A DNA stretch of 64,000 bases, taken from assembly GCA_028023455.1 (NCBI GenBank), contig JAQFVV010012423.1:5312269-5376268 (forward strand). The letters run 5' to 3'. Origin of the DNA: Epiperipatus broadwayi. Taxonomy: Eukaryota; Onychophora; Udeonychophora; Euonychophora; Peripatidae. Position 1 is the stretch's first letter. Each line of letters starts with the position of its first letter. Of this stretch, positions 36,248-49,214 are shown one piece after another. The position numbers and the translations under genes were made by a program. The notes under the pieces were generated by a model, which did not search any database, had not been told where the DNA came from, and was given only the letters and a program-made list of their open reading frames with translations.

Positions 36248-37549
36248 TGTAACGTCTACTACATTATTTAGTGTTTTAAAGGAGTTAACTACTCGTACTC
36301 GGTGACCAAATTACATCCTATCTATTAAATTTGTTTTGTCATACAATTCAGTAAGATTTAATGGATGCAATTATTTTTCCTGGTCACACAACACTCTTTT
36401 AACTAATATAGTGACTAAAATAATGGGATAAAGTAAGCCAGCTTTTAATTTATTTGAAAGGCCCAGAATTCTATATTTAGAATTCACTGGCAAACATCCC
36501 TTTTTTATTTATTTAGCTACAATGACATTTTGGAATCTCTGGAGGATTGTGTTTCAGTACAATGTTGGCAATTTATTTGAATTATAATAATGTCTAAATT
36601 GTAATGAATTTAGAACTATAAGAATTAATAACAACGTAAGTTACATTTTACTTTATTAATACAAAACAAAAACATTAATATGATCGAGAGAATAAAATAT
36701 AAAAAGACAATCAAAATATAAAACTACAGCTAACATTTGTCTCTTTTATTCATATGACTCATGGTGACAGTTCATCATGCTTAAAAGTTCAAGAAAGTGA
36801 TCACTAATTTTGTTGATTTAATAAAGTTACTTACCGGTAAGTTTGAATGTTAACGTGCAGGATTTCTAAGGTTGACCATGCATGGATTTCTTTAGAATGG
36901 ATCTTCCATCTAGTATTCCGGTGATCTTTAAGTTTTTGTGGTTAAAATTTAGTAGGAGATGGCTTCTTCACTCAGGTAGTTCACGACACAGGTACAAGGC
37001 AACTCCAGCAAATGAATGGCTACTACTCACACATCTTAATATTTCAGTCTATTAGTAACAGTAGTTTGGCCCACTTTCATAATTTCTTCACGTATAATTT
37101 TATTTTTACTGCTCTCTGCAGGAAGGATGATCTAAGAAGAACCCTCTGCACCAACTGTTATTCCTTTTGTCCTGTTTATTTTTTTCTTTCTGCGCAACTC
37201 CTATTGACACCTGCCAATCTGTACTAAATTTAAAATAATTTAGCCTACAAAGTCTTCCTTTTTTTCTTGATCGCCTTCTTTAATTACTTAATGAATGTTA
37301 TCGCTTTGTTTCCATGCTGCTGATGGCCTTGCGATAAAGGTTTCTTTTAATTAAATTTTTTTTTTATTGTACTTTCTACATTCCTTCTCTTTTTTTAATT
37401 TCATTAAACACAAACCCAAAAATATATACACTCACGTTGTTTAAAATAATAGATCAAATATATTTACATAAATATATTTTTCGTTAGAAGTTTATTAATT
37501 TAACTTTTAAATTGCCAATGCTATTTGTACTAGGATAAAATACAGTACA
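36248..37549 (-). repeat. 5' LTR of a diverged subfamily (1302 bp)
   Basis: It starts TGTAACGTC and most likely ends CAGTACA at 37549, followed by ATAT. It shares scattered blocks with the 24-28 kb LTRs: TTATTTTTCCTGGTCA, CTTTTAATTTATTT with CCAGAATTC, and ACTTACCGGTAAGTTTGAA. The internal primer site and gag lie on its left, so it is the 5' LTR of a minus-strand element. The right boundary is the least certain part. Confidence 0.6.
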
Positions 37550-39680
<2,131 letters not shown>

Positions 39681-40377
39681 ATATTTGTATAATAGCCAAA
39701 TGATGTAATTTTTAACTATGGAGAAATCTTTTAAACCTCAATCGAAGTTAGGGAGTTTATATTGATAAGAATGGCATCTTATTTTTAATATAAATTCTTA
39801 TTTATATAGGTCAATATGAAGCACCTTGATTTGACAACATGAAGATATTACTCTCTTCACATTTAAGTCCACTATTTCCTTTCACAAATTAACTAATGTG
39901 AAATCTTGTGATTTATATCAAGTTACTATTAAGATCTTTTAAGGGAAATATAGAAACCAATGTAACATTTTAATTATTTACTACAGCATACAGAAAGTCT
40001 GTAATTAGATAGAGAAAGATTTTAACCTTTTTCACTTGCATTTTTAACTAAAACATATAGGAAAAAATTAAATAAGATTCCTTGAAAAGTTAATAAAAAA
40101 GTTGTGTTATTATTTATTGTCATTATCTTTCATATTGATATTAGACTAAGACATTATAAAATCTTCCGACTAACAATGATAATAGGATTGTGTAGTTATG
40201 CATCCATATTTTCTTTCTTTTATTATAGTAACAACTATTCTTTTTTTATACAAGTATGTATTAAATATAAAATATGGAGAACTTTTGGTGCTGCAGTGAC
40301 GGTGATAGATTTAGAAGATTATAATATATAATAAAATTATATACAACAGCTACATAATATATATTAATAATAGTTAT
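39681..40377. other. AT-rich sequence, nothing recognised
   Basis: The small frame at 40104-40331 lacks recognisable features. Confidence 0.5.
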
Positions 40378-40525
40378 ACATAAAAAACCTTTTTGTCACA
40401 TGGCTTTATGCTCTTTTCAAGTACAAAACATCTATTATTATCTTAAACAATTAACATTAAAATTAGATGCTTAATATTTGAAAAGAGCACAAAATCAAAT
40501 GCTGAAAAGGTTTTTTATATATAAT
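40378..40525. repeat. Small foldback, about 45-bp arms
   Basis: CATAAAAAACCTTTTTGTCA with ATGCTCTTTTCAAGTA (about 40379-40423) pairs with TTGAAAAGAGCACAAA and GCTGAAAAGGTTTTTTATAT (about 40478-40521). The loop is about 55 bp. Confidence 0.65.
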
Positions 40526-41859
40526 TCTTGTTAATATACATATATTTTATATAGCTATTGTATATGATGTTATTATTATTTATTATAATTTATATGAAAA
40601 GACCAAAATAATGGACTTTATTAATTTCCAATTTTGATTTAGAAGATTGGAAGTTCCTAGTTGTATTTTCAAGACTTACTCCTGTTTGAAATCATCCTGT
40701 AATTTTACTATGCTGAAAAAAAAAACTAAAATAAAAAAACATTATATATTTCCAGATTATTCAATGCCTTTCAGGAGCAAACTTTCACTCCAGTATGTCA
40801 TTTATTGTAAGTATGAGTACTCAAGAGATACAGAGGTAAAAACACTATTCTTAGAAAGAAATACATTTCTGCAGAGACTTGTACAATGTTTCATTATAAA
40901 CATTTAGAGACAATAAATTTTATTTTTATTAGATTTGAAATAAAAAAAATTGTTAATTACAAAAATAACGATTTTCTGTACTTAACATCTTTGATGTATA
41001 ATGTCTCAGAAGGTGTCCTATTTGAAGTAGTTTCTTTTTTGCTTGCCTCAGAAGATTTCCTATAAATATTTCTAGATTTTCTCATTCTTATTTTATTAAT
41101 GAGAATTCTGGATTTAAATCTGGAATCAGTGCAGTTATGAATTTGTCAGCCAGCATTAACTGTCCTTTTACTGTCAAAATAAAATTAAAAAATACCCTTA
41201 CATTTTGAACCTAAGCCAAAAATGAAATAATATTGTGTTAATAATAACACCTCTTCCTCTCAAAAAAGAAGTCTTGTATGAGAATAAAACTATTTTACTG
41301 AAATTTACAGTTAGTGATATAATGATAGCTCTATATTTAACTATACAAAAAAGTTGCCTTGATTCAAAACCATAAAATCAATTAAACTTTATACTATTAG
41401 CTTAATAATTAAAGAGGAGTTCATTTTGGCGGTGAGATGCATAACAGCAGTGCTGACAGTTTTGAATCTCAAATTCTCAACAATAAAGACAGCTCAAAAC
41501 AGAGATGGTTATGGATATTTAATTATACTGCTATTTTCTAATATCTAAATCTTACAATAAATAGCTCTACAATAATAAAGAGGAAAACATTTTTGTTTGA
41601 GTTGAAATAATTTGATAATGCATTTAAATGATGATTATGCAAGAAAAAAACTTAAGAGATTTTTATAAAACATACTGGGAAAATGTTTTTCTTCCAATTA
41701 AAGTCTAGTAATGATGATGAAAGAAATGATAAAAAATAAATTGTTTACTATATTAAAAGTAGCACTGCTTAATTTATTTTTGGTCATTAAAAGTAGCACT
41801 GCTTTCGCCTCTGTTGGTCATATTCATAGAATTAATGTGGAGGTATAGAAAATACAATG
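40526..41859. other. AT-rich sequence, no supported gene
   Basis: The minus strand around 41180-41000 reads MLADKFITALIPDLNPEF, faintly gag-like, but it is too short to call. The frame at 40647-40907 is not recognised. AAAAGTAGCACTGCTT occurs twice (41755 and 41789). Confidence 0.4.
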
Positions 41860-42470
41860 TACAAATTAAATAAGTTTATAAATTTAAATATACCATTTGC
41901 ATGATAATGCAATGCATGAGTCTTTCTTGTTTATTGCATTGATGTTATTTGCAATAAACCATGCCTCTTGATATTTTCTTTTTCAATCATTGTACTAAGT
42001 GCAAACAGCTTTAACATTAAATGGATCGAAATAGTGGCCAGATTCAAAATTATGTTCTAAAAATATAGATGATGTTGGGGTGTTTTAGCTTACTTGTATA
42101 TAAATATTTGTGCTGCACTAATCTTATAGAGCACTGTTGGGGTTAGACTCATCATAATAAATTGTTTTGCAAATAGGTTCATTGCATTTAATTTTATAAA
42201 TAATTTGGAGAGATTACTCTGAAAGTAATTTGTCTTTAGTGTTGTTCAACATTTGGCAGTCATTCCAAAAAAAGTTTCCCCAACATTAAGTCTATATTTT
42301 TAAAATATGAGTTAGAATCTGGACACAATTTCGATCCATTTAATATTAAAATCGTCTGCTGAGTGCAATGTTGAAAAAAGAATATATAAAGATGCATGGT
42401 TTATCTGCAAATAACATCAATGTGATAAACAAGAAAAAGCAAATGGTTTTATAAACTTATTTCATTTATA
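41860..42470. repeat. Foldback, about 150-200-bp arms
   Basis: The left arm (about 41865-42085) contains CATTGATGTTATTTGCA, ATTAAATGGATCGAAAT and GATGATGTTGGGGTG. The right arm (about 42280-42465) contains the partners CCCCAACATTAAG, ATTTCGATCCATTTAAT and TGCAAATAACATCAATG. Arm identity is roughly 80% by eye. The loop is about 200 bp and has no ORF. Confidence 0.72.
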
Positions 42471-43239
42471 AATTCTATTTTTATACACCCATATGAAATC
42501 TATGAATATAGCAATCTGGTTGAAAGTATTGCTCCGCTATACATTTTTGAAGAATAAATTTACAATCTTTCCGGCATAAGGTACCATCACCATGTATTGA
42601 ATTATATACATTATTAGATTTTTTTCATAATTAAATAACGCAATTTATTTCTTTTTAAAAAAAAATGTAATGGAAATTTAAAAATATTATTAGCTTTGAT
42701 TATAAATTAATTCAATTGTAAATTAATAAGCTTATAGAAATAAAATAAATTTAATAAAAACAAATGTTTTACTTCTATATAGTTTTACTAAAATCCACCG
42801 ATAAAGATTTTTTTAAAATTAAATTGATTTTAAAAATTTGTAGATAGACATAAAAGCATGAAACTGTAATATTAAAAAAGGAAAACCATCTACTCTAATT
42901 CAAGTTATAAAATATAAATAAAATCCCTTGTAATTCAATTTATTTCACCTGAGAATATCCCGAATGAACACGAAAATGAGAAATATTTATAGCTTCATAA
43001 TTTTTTTAAAAATTTTCTACTGTTAATCCTTCTGCAGATTATTACATTGATCTTATAAGTCTTTAATAAAAGTTCACCCACTCGGATGAAATTGAGGATT
43101 TGATTTCAGTTCACAAGTATACAACAGCTAACTGAAGGGCAAAGGAAAAAGCTTTAAAATGTGCATACAGAAATTTATTAGTAATGTTTAGGTGTGAAGA
43201 ACTTTAACTATATAGAAAATATTATATAAATATATAACT
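42471..43239. other. AT-rich sequence, nothing recognised
   Basis: No gene or repeat recognised. Confidence 0.5.
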
Positions 43240-44095
43240 ATAATAGTAAGAAAATCAATTAATACATTATGAGCATGTTAATGTCTCTAAGCAAGCTTTT
43301 CCACTAAATGCCCAAAGAAAAAACATTTAAAATCTCTATATAGAATTGTCCCTATCCCCAAGTCAGTTTCAAGCTGATGGCTCTCATCAGTTAGGTACTA
43401 AAAATATTCAGACACTAGATCTAAAATACCACCTCAAGCTCAGCATTTATTTAATACTTAACTATTAAGTAGAAAATCTGAAATTATCAGACATCTATAT
43501 GTTTTCAAATCCAGTTATCTAACTTAAATAGCTATATGCATCTGAATAATTTTCCGCTATACCATATATTAATAGCCTTAGCAATTGTACATCACCAAAG
43601 TGTCAAAAGCAAAACTATAATAATAAGAAAATCAAGTCATACATCACATGACTTAAATTAATAAGTTTGTATTACAATGTAATATAATGAGCATGCTAAT
43701 AGCTCTAAACAAGCTTTTCTCATAGATGACAGAAGAGAAAATATTTAAAATCTCTGTCTAGAATTACCACGCTCATTATATTACATTGTAGTACAAGTTT
43801 ATTAAGTTATGTCATGTAATGTTTGACTTGATTTTCTTACTATTATAGTTTTGCTTTTGAGGCTTTGGCAATGCTATATTGCTAATGCTATTAATATATG
43901 AAGTAGCTGAAAATTATTTAGACCCATATAGATATTTAAGTTTGATAGCTGGATTTGAAGTCACATAGATGTCTGAAATTTTTGGATTTTTTACTTAATA
44001 GTTAATTATTACATAAAAGCTGTTTTTAAGTTGGTATTTTAGATATAGTATCTAAATATCCTAGTGTCTCACTGACAAGAGTCATTTATAATTAG
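43240..44095. repeat. Composite foldback with about 340-bp arms
   Basis: The left arm (about 43375-43700) pairs with 43770-44095: TCAGACATCTATATG with CATAGATGTCTGA, AAAAGCAAAACTATAATA with TATTATAGTTTTGCTTTT, and ACATCACATGACTT with AAGTTATGTCATGTAATG. The centre is a unit starting GAGCATGCTAATAGCTCT (about 43688). The same unit stands as a direct copy just outside the left arm (43271-43345, GAGCATGTTAATGTCTCT). The structure is therefore a hairpin plus a partial duplication. Confidence 0.72.
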
Positions 44096-44130
44096 GTATA
44101 ACTCTAATGCTTAACTTCTCATGGTTTAAT

Positions 44131-44215
44131 GCAATGGTAGAGTTGTTGACTCGGACTCAAGATCCATAGATTGTGAATTCATATCTGCCACTTCTTGTGT
44201 TTGAATTTCTTAAGA
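44131..44215 (+). repeat. tRNA-like SINE fragment (candidate)
   Basis: TTTAATGCAATGGTAGAGTT resembles a tRNA A-box region (GCTCAGTGGTAGAGC type). Forty-odd bases on, GTGAATTCATATCTGCC sits where GGGTTCGAATCCTGCC would be. It is decayed and followed by AT-rich sequence. Confidence 0.45.
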
Positions 44216-44300
44216 ACTATCAACCATTAATCTTTTTTTATTTATTGTCATACTTTTGTAAATTCGATCAAGAACTCTTTCTATCTTGTGTAGAGTGACA

Positions 44301-44427
44301 TTATATAGAATGGTCCAAAAATAGTGTTGGCATATTGTTTGGAGATAAATTTCAATAATCATGAAAGACATACTTGAAACTTGTCATGATAAGTACTCTA
44401 TATTTACTTTTGAATCACCCTATATAA
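44301..44427. mobile_element. Short MITE, 127 bp
   Basis: TTATATAGAATGGTCCAAAAA at the left end and TTATATAGGGTGATTCAAAAG as the reverse complement of the right end form imperfect inverted repeats. No ORF. The ends are mariner-like in flavour. No target duplication could be fixed. Confidence 0.45.
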
Positions 44428-45102
44428 CATTGTTTTTTCATTATTCATTGAAAAAGTATATATTCTTTGAGAATTGTCAGTAAAGGATATCACAGAAGTT
44501 TAATAATGTTTAAGTCGGATGATTTGCAATATATAAACAGTGCTATTTTTGGCGAATTACCTAATACTACTCTTTTCAAGTTTTTTTTTCCTTTCTATAA
44601 GATAATATCAAATGTCAGTGCAATATACAAGTTGGAGACAGTTTTTAAGAAATCATATATTGTTGAGGAAGGATTTAAAACTAAGTAACATTCTTAAAAA
44701 ATATAAAACTAAGATTATACTGTTTAGGAAACTATTTTCTTAGAAAGCCAAAAAATGAATCTTTGGAGTTTCTTAAGAATATTAAGTAGAGTTTTATGAA
44801 AATAATAATATAAAATTTAGATTATACTTGTAAGGCCAAACATGAGGTTGTAGATAAAAACCTAAATTTAAGTGTCAGTTGTGATTAAAATCAAACTACA
44901 TAGGCAATTTTCGATATGGATTATATTGAAAAAAATGTAAAATTAAAGTAGGTTCTTAGAAAAAATAATTGCTATAAATATGAATATCCCATCCCATCTG
45001 ACAAAAATGAAGAACTGGTATAGTAAGATGAAAAAATATTTGAGTTCATAGTAGGATTAGAGGATAAAATTCGCCATATTTTTGAACAAAAACAACAATT
45101 AT

Positions 45103-45104
<2 letters not shown>
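44428..45104. other. AT-rich sequence, nothing recognised
   Basis: The frame at 44467-44688 (73 codons) is not recognised. Confidence 0.45.
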
Positions 45105-45151
<47 letters not shown>

Positions 45152-45205
45152 ATATATTGTTATTCCAAGTTATATATATATATATATATATATAACTTGG
45201 AATCA
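45105..45205. repeat. (AT)n tract with a palindromic second half
   Basis: (AT)22 at 45105-45148, then TTCCAAGTTATATAT...ATATAACTTGGAA (about 45162-45203), a perfect self-complementary hairpin around a TA core. Confidence 0.85.
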
Positions 45206-46784
45206 CTCTAAAAAACATAAGTAAATTAAGTTAGACATCAAAAATAGCAGCAATACAGATAGTAAATTTAAAAATAAGAATTAGTGGTAATAATAAATTC
45301 TTGGTATTCTTTCAAACACCTCATTTTTATAATTAGGTATGAGATCATCCCATATTGATGTCACATCCTACCTATGTGATTGTCATGAAGAGATTATTAC
45401 TACACAAATTCAGATATACCATAGTTACTATTACATGTACCCCAATTCCATCATAACATATGTTAATTAACAGCATACAGAAAAAATTTCTTAACATTAG
45501 AGCCATGTTTTTCCACCTCATCTAAATCCTCATCTTTTTTCCAAAAACAATTCCTAAAATTAAAGATCAAACTTTAGCTCTTCTTAATACTTGATTGGAA
45601 CTTCCTCTCATCACCTAAAGATTCCTAAATGCACAGTTTAGGTAAGTACTTGCATGGTGTTTATCTTTTACTGTAATTTTCAATAAAACTTTTAAAATTG
45701 TAAATATTAAATAGATTTAAAAGTGTATTTTTTTATTCGTAAAAAGGACAAAAAAATTACTTTTAAAATATTTTGTTTTATTCATGCAATTTTGTACATT
45801 TTTACAGTGTTTTTTTTTCTTTTTAGAAATAATTATACATTTTTTTTAAGTAGCACGATATTCAATTACTTTTTTTTTTCTGTTTTTTTTTTTTTTTGTA
45901 ACTTATTGCATCATAATTTTGGATTTCATATATTAACACAATACTATATATTTATTTATAGTATCTGTAGTAATTCTATATACGTTGGTTAACTTTTCCT
46001 ATACAATTGTAATTGATATAAGAAATACAAAGTGTGCCTTCTATTAATAGATAAACATCAATAAAGTATTATTACTACTACTAATAATAATAGTAGTAAT
46101 AGTAATAATAGCAGTAGCAGAAGTAGGTGTAATAGTAATAATAGCAACAGCAACAGTAGCAATAAGTCATCTAGAAAAAATATTAATTGGGGGGGGGGTC
46201 AAACGTTCTTTGCAATAAAAGGTATAATATTTACAGATTTGGTAAAGGACTCTTGTTTTATATTCATTAAAATAATAGGGTTGTCACTCTTACATATACC
46301 TAAGCTTTGATGGATAATCTGCAGTACATCTAGATAATTCAAACAAATTTGGATAATATATGTACAAGGGCAATTATGTAGTAAATGTAGCACTATGATT
46401 AAAAAATGAATATTGTAGCAAACATTCTATCAAAGATTAAACTCTAAATTTGTACAGAAATTTAACATTATGGCAAGATGATAATAACGGTCAAGAAACA
46501 ATAATCCAGTGGTGAAAATTAAAATGGTGAAATCATTTCAACTAAACAAATGTCAGCGTTTATTAATACATCAGAAAGAAATGATGATAAGAAATGTCTT
46601 TATGAAAGTTAATAAAATAGTTACAGTAAAATATTAACAATAGAAATATTTTTATTCATAAAAATAAAATAGAAAACACATATAACAATTACACAGAAAA
46701 TTATAATAATAATGTTTGGCAAAAAAAAAAAGCAATGGAATGTAAACAGGCAAGATCATAAAGCTAAGGGACAAAACTCTAAAA
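45206..46784. other. AT-rich sequence with degenerate triplet repeat
   Basis: 46065-46165 is a decayed (TAA/TAG/CAG) triplet tract followed by G9 at about 46191-46199. No gene recognised. The minus-strand frame at 46199-46393 (64 codons) has no known motif. Confidence 0.5.
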
Positions 46785-47765
46785 TAAGTGTTACTATTTC
46801 TGTAGTGTAATTTTCAATACACCATTCTCAAGCAAGGTAGGGACTGGCTTCTATCCACCTTTAACACTTCATGAAGGGATGTAATTACAAACATATAACC
46901 AATGACATGTGAAAAGATCTATGATCTCCAAAATGCACATTTCATTCCGAATCAACACTTATCCATTAGCCTGCAATCTCTTACACACATCTTTATCATT
47001 GTTCGGGATTCACAAATAGATAGAAAATTATGTCAGTTTATTTGATAAGTGAAAAATGTGCTACCCTAATTACTTTAACACAAATCACTTAATGAAAGTT
47101 ATTAATAATTTTATTAATCATTCATTAGATTAGACATTATCCAATAATCAATAATATTTCCGTAGTGTAATTTTTATTTCACTATTCTCACACAAGGTAG
47201 CGATGGGTTTCTACCCACTTTAACTAGAGAATATACACATAAATGGAAAAATATGGGTGATTTAATCCGCAAATTGTGTAAGGAAGGCATAGAAAATATT
47301 AGGCATCTGTTAATTGAATGTAAATGCTTGAAAGCAGAAAGGGTACAAATAATGAAGTTATGGAAGAATAAATATACACAAAGTGATTATGCAAAAAGTG
47401 GGTTACTGGTTTTTATGCTGAGTTTGGGAAAAGATAAGGGGGATTTAGATATAAAGGCCATAGAGTTGACAAAGATTATGTTGTGGAAATGGGATGGAGC
47501 AGATTATGAAAAAACTTAGGATGATGAAATGGAAAGGGAAGGTAAAGTGGCTAACAGATTTCTCTGGGCATAGTTTCTGAGAGATTCCTGACTCTGTTTA
47601 AGAAGAAGTCACAGTACATCACATCACACCTTGTGGAGATGATAAAAGTGGATAGAAACTAGTCCCTACCTTGTGTAATAATGATGTAGTGAAAATTATA
47701 CTACATAAATATTATTCATTATTAGATAATCTCTAGTTTAAGAAATAATTAACAAAATTTTAAAA
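46785..47765. repeat. Foldback arms enclosing a LINE tail, plus extra arm copy
   Basis: The left arm (about 47100-47225), with TTCCGTAGTGTAATTTTTATTTC and CACAAGGTAG..GGGTTTCTACCCACTTT, pairs in reverse complement with 47632-47765 (AAAGTGGATAGAAAC, CTACCTTGTGT, GTAGTGAAAATTATACTAC). Another copy of the left arm lies at 46790-46870 as a direct repeat. The LINE tail at 47226-47628 occupies the loop exactly. Confidence 0.65.
47226..47628 (+). pseudogene. LINE 3' tail, copy 2
   Basis: It matches the minus-strand segment 30781-31510. An open frame (47253-47519, 88 codons) includes CKEGIENIRHLLIECKCLK, the C-terminal zinc-like motif of a LINE ORF2, and a K/W-rich end. Beyond the stop, the sequence continues to the shared terminus ACAGTACATCACATCACA at 47628. 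The 5' end is truncated at about 47226. As in copy 1, no poly(A) follows. Confidence 0.7.
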
Positions 47766-49214
47766 TAAATGCGTTTATAGAAAATATTAAAAATATTTTG
47801 GAATGCTTTTCTGTAATGCACAGATGATTTCTAATGTCTCAGTATACATTAAAAAATTTATATCTCTTTCTTAATTAAGAATAAACTAAATTTATTACTA
47901 TTAAACTTGTTGTAAAGCAATAAGTGAGCAATTGTGTTCTGCAGGTGCAAAATCCCATAAAAAACTGAAATTATTTAAATTTGAGAAAATTAAATGCAGA
48001 AGAAAAAAACTATTAACTATTTTGCGCCATAAGTAAAAACTCAATAAATGTAGATTGAGTTGAATTCAAACTATTATAATTTTAAATTTAAAAAAATAAA
48101 AATATTTTGCATCTATTTTTACTTAGCAAAATATAACTTTTTAAATTGCTTTACTTTTACAAAATGATGGGAGAAATATTCAAAAATTTGACTTTCATTG
48201 AAAATAATTTCAAATAATCTCATCAGAGTTAATATTGAAACCAGCTCTGAAAATCTCAATTTTAACAAAGATGGTAATATCTTAAGATATATAATTACAA
48301 AAAAAAAGTGCCATTATCATAAAATGCAGAAACTGCAACAAATTTTTCACATTCCTAACTTTTTTACTAAGGTTTCTTTCTAAACTACTACTGTAATGAA
48401 TTCCTATATATATCACATTCTAAAAAGAGAGAGTAGAACAAATGTTAAACATTGTCAAAATAAAGCAACTCTTGCTACAATGTTTAACATTCTATATCTA
48501 CTGACCTTAGTGCGATATAGATTTCACGGGTCACTAAAGCTGGATTTTACTTTTTGTAGTACCAGTATTTTTTTTTATTTTTAAGAAAGGCCTTCATTTT
48601 CTTATTTGTGGCTTAATACTAAAATAAATTTTTATATAGACTTATATAACAATTCATAAATGATTTTTTTTTTGCTTTTGTTATTATTACAATTGTTTTT
48701 AATTATAATGTAATTGTTTCATCATTAGTTTTTCTTTTAGTATTTGCACTGTTATTGCTGTTTCTATTATTCCCTGCATCTCATCATCCCATTATTAGAG
48801 CTGGATTTCCAATTTTTATATCAATTAACTATTTCTTTTTTTTTTTAAAGTTTAAATTGCTGGATTCAGTATTTAAAAGGCTACACAAATGTTACTAGGT
48901 TAGTTTTTCAAAGCGCTTTACATGAATAATATTTCATTATTTTTATGCCTAATAAATCCTACATTATATATTAGTAATAATGTACGTTAACAAACAGAAT
49001 AATTCACTCCCGTTGAAGATTTTTATTACTGTAGCCCTATCAAGTGAAATGCATTTGCAACTTGAAATGAATAATATAATAAACAATAAAAATCACTCTT
49101 AAAAATAGGTGGCCATTTCAACTCCAAATGAAAGAGAAAAGAAAAGAAAAAAATGATAAAAAAAAACTACTCTAGAAATTACTTTTGCAATGATTATACA
49201 AACCAATCTATGAA
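47766..49214. other. AT-rich sequence, nothing recognised
   Basis: Small frames at 48198-48383 and 48396-48584 have no recognisable features. An inverted pair, AATGTTAAACATTGTCAAA against ACAATGTTTAACATT, lies at 48440-48492. Confidence 0.45.

Noticed and set aside
35850-36271. Three overlapping plus-strand frames
   Set aside because: Antisense to gag and its leader on the minus strand; rich in Tyr, Phe and Ile from A/T codons.
41000-41180. Gag-like peptide on the minus strand (MLADKFITALIPDLNPEF)
   Set aside because: Fewer than 25 suggestive codons before a stop, with no other retroelement feature nearby.
46199-46393. 64-codon minus-strand frame
   Set aside because: No recognisable motif, A/T-rich and isolated; kept only as a possible chance frame.
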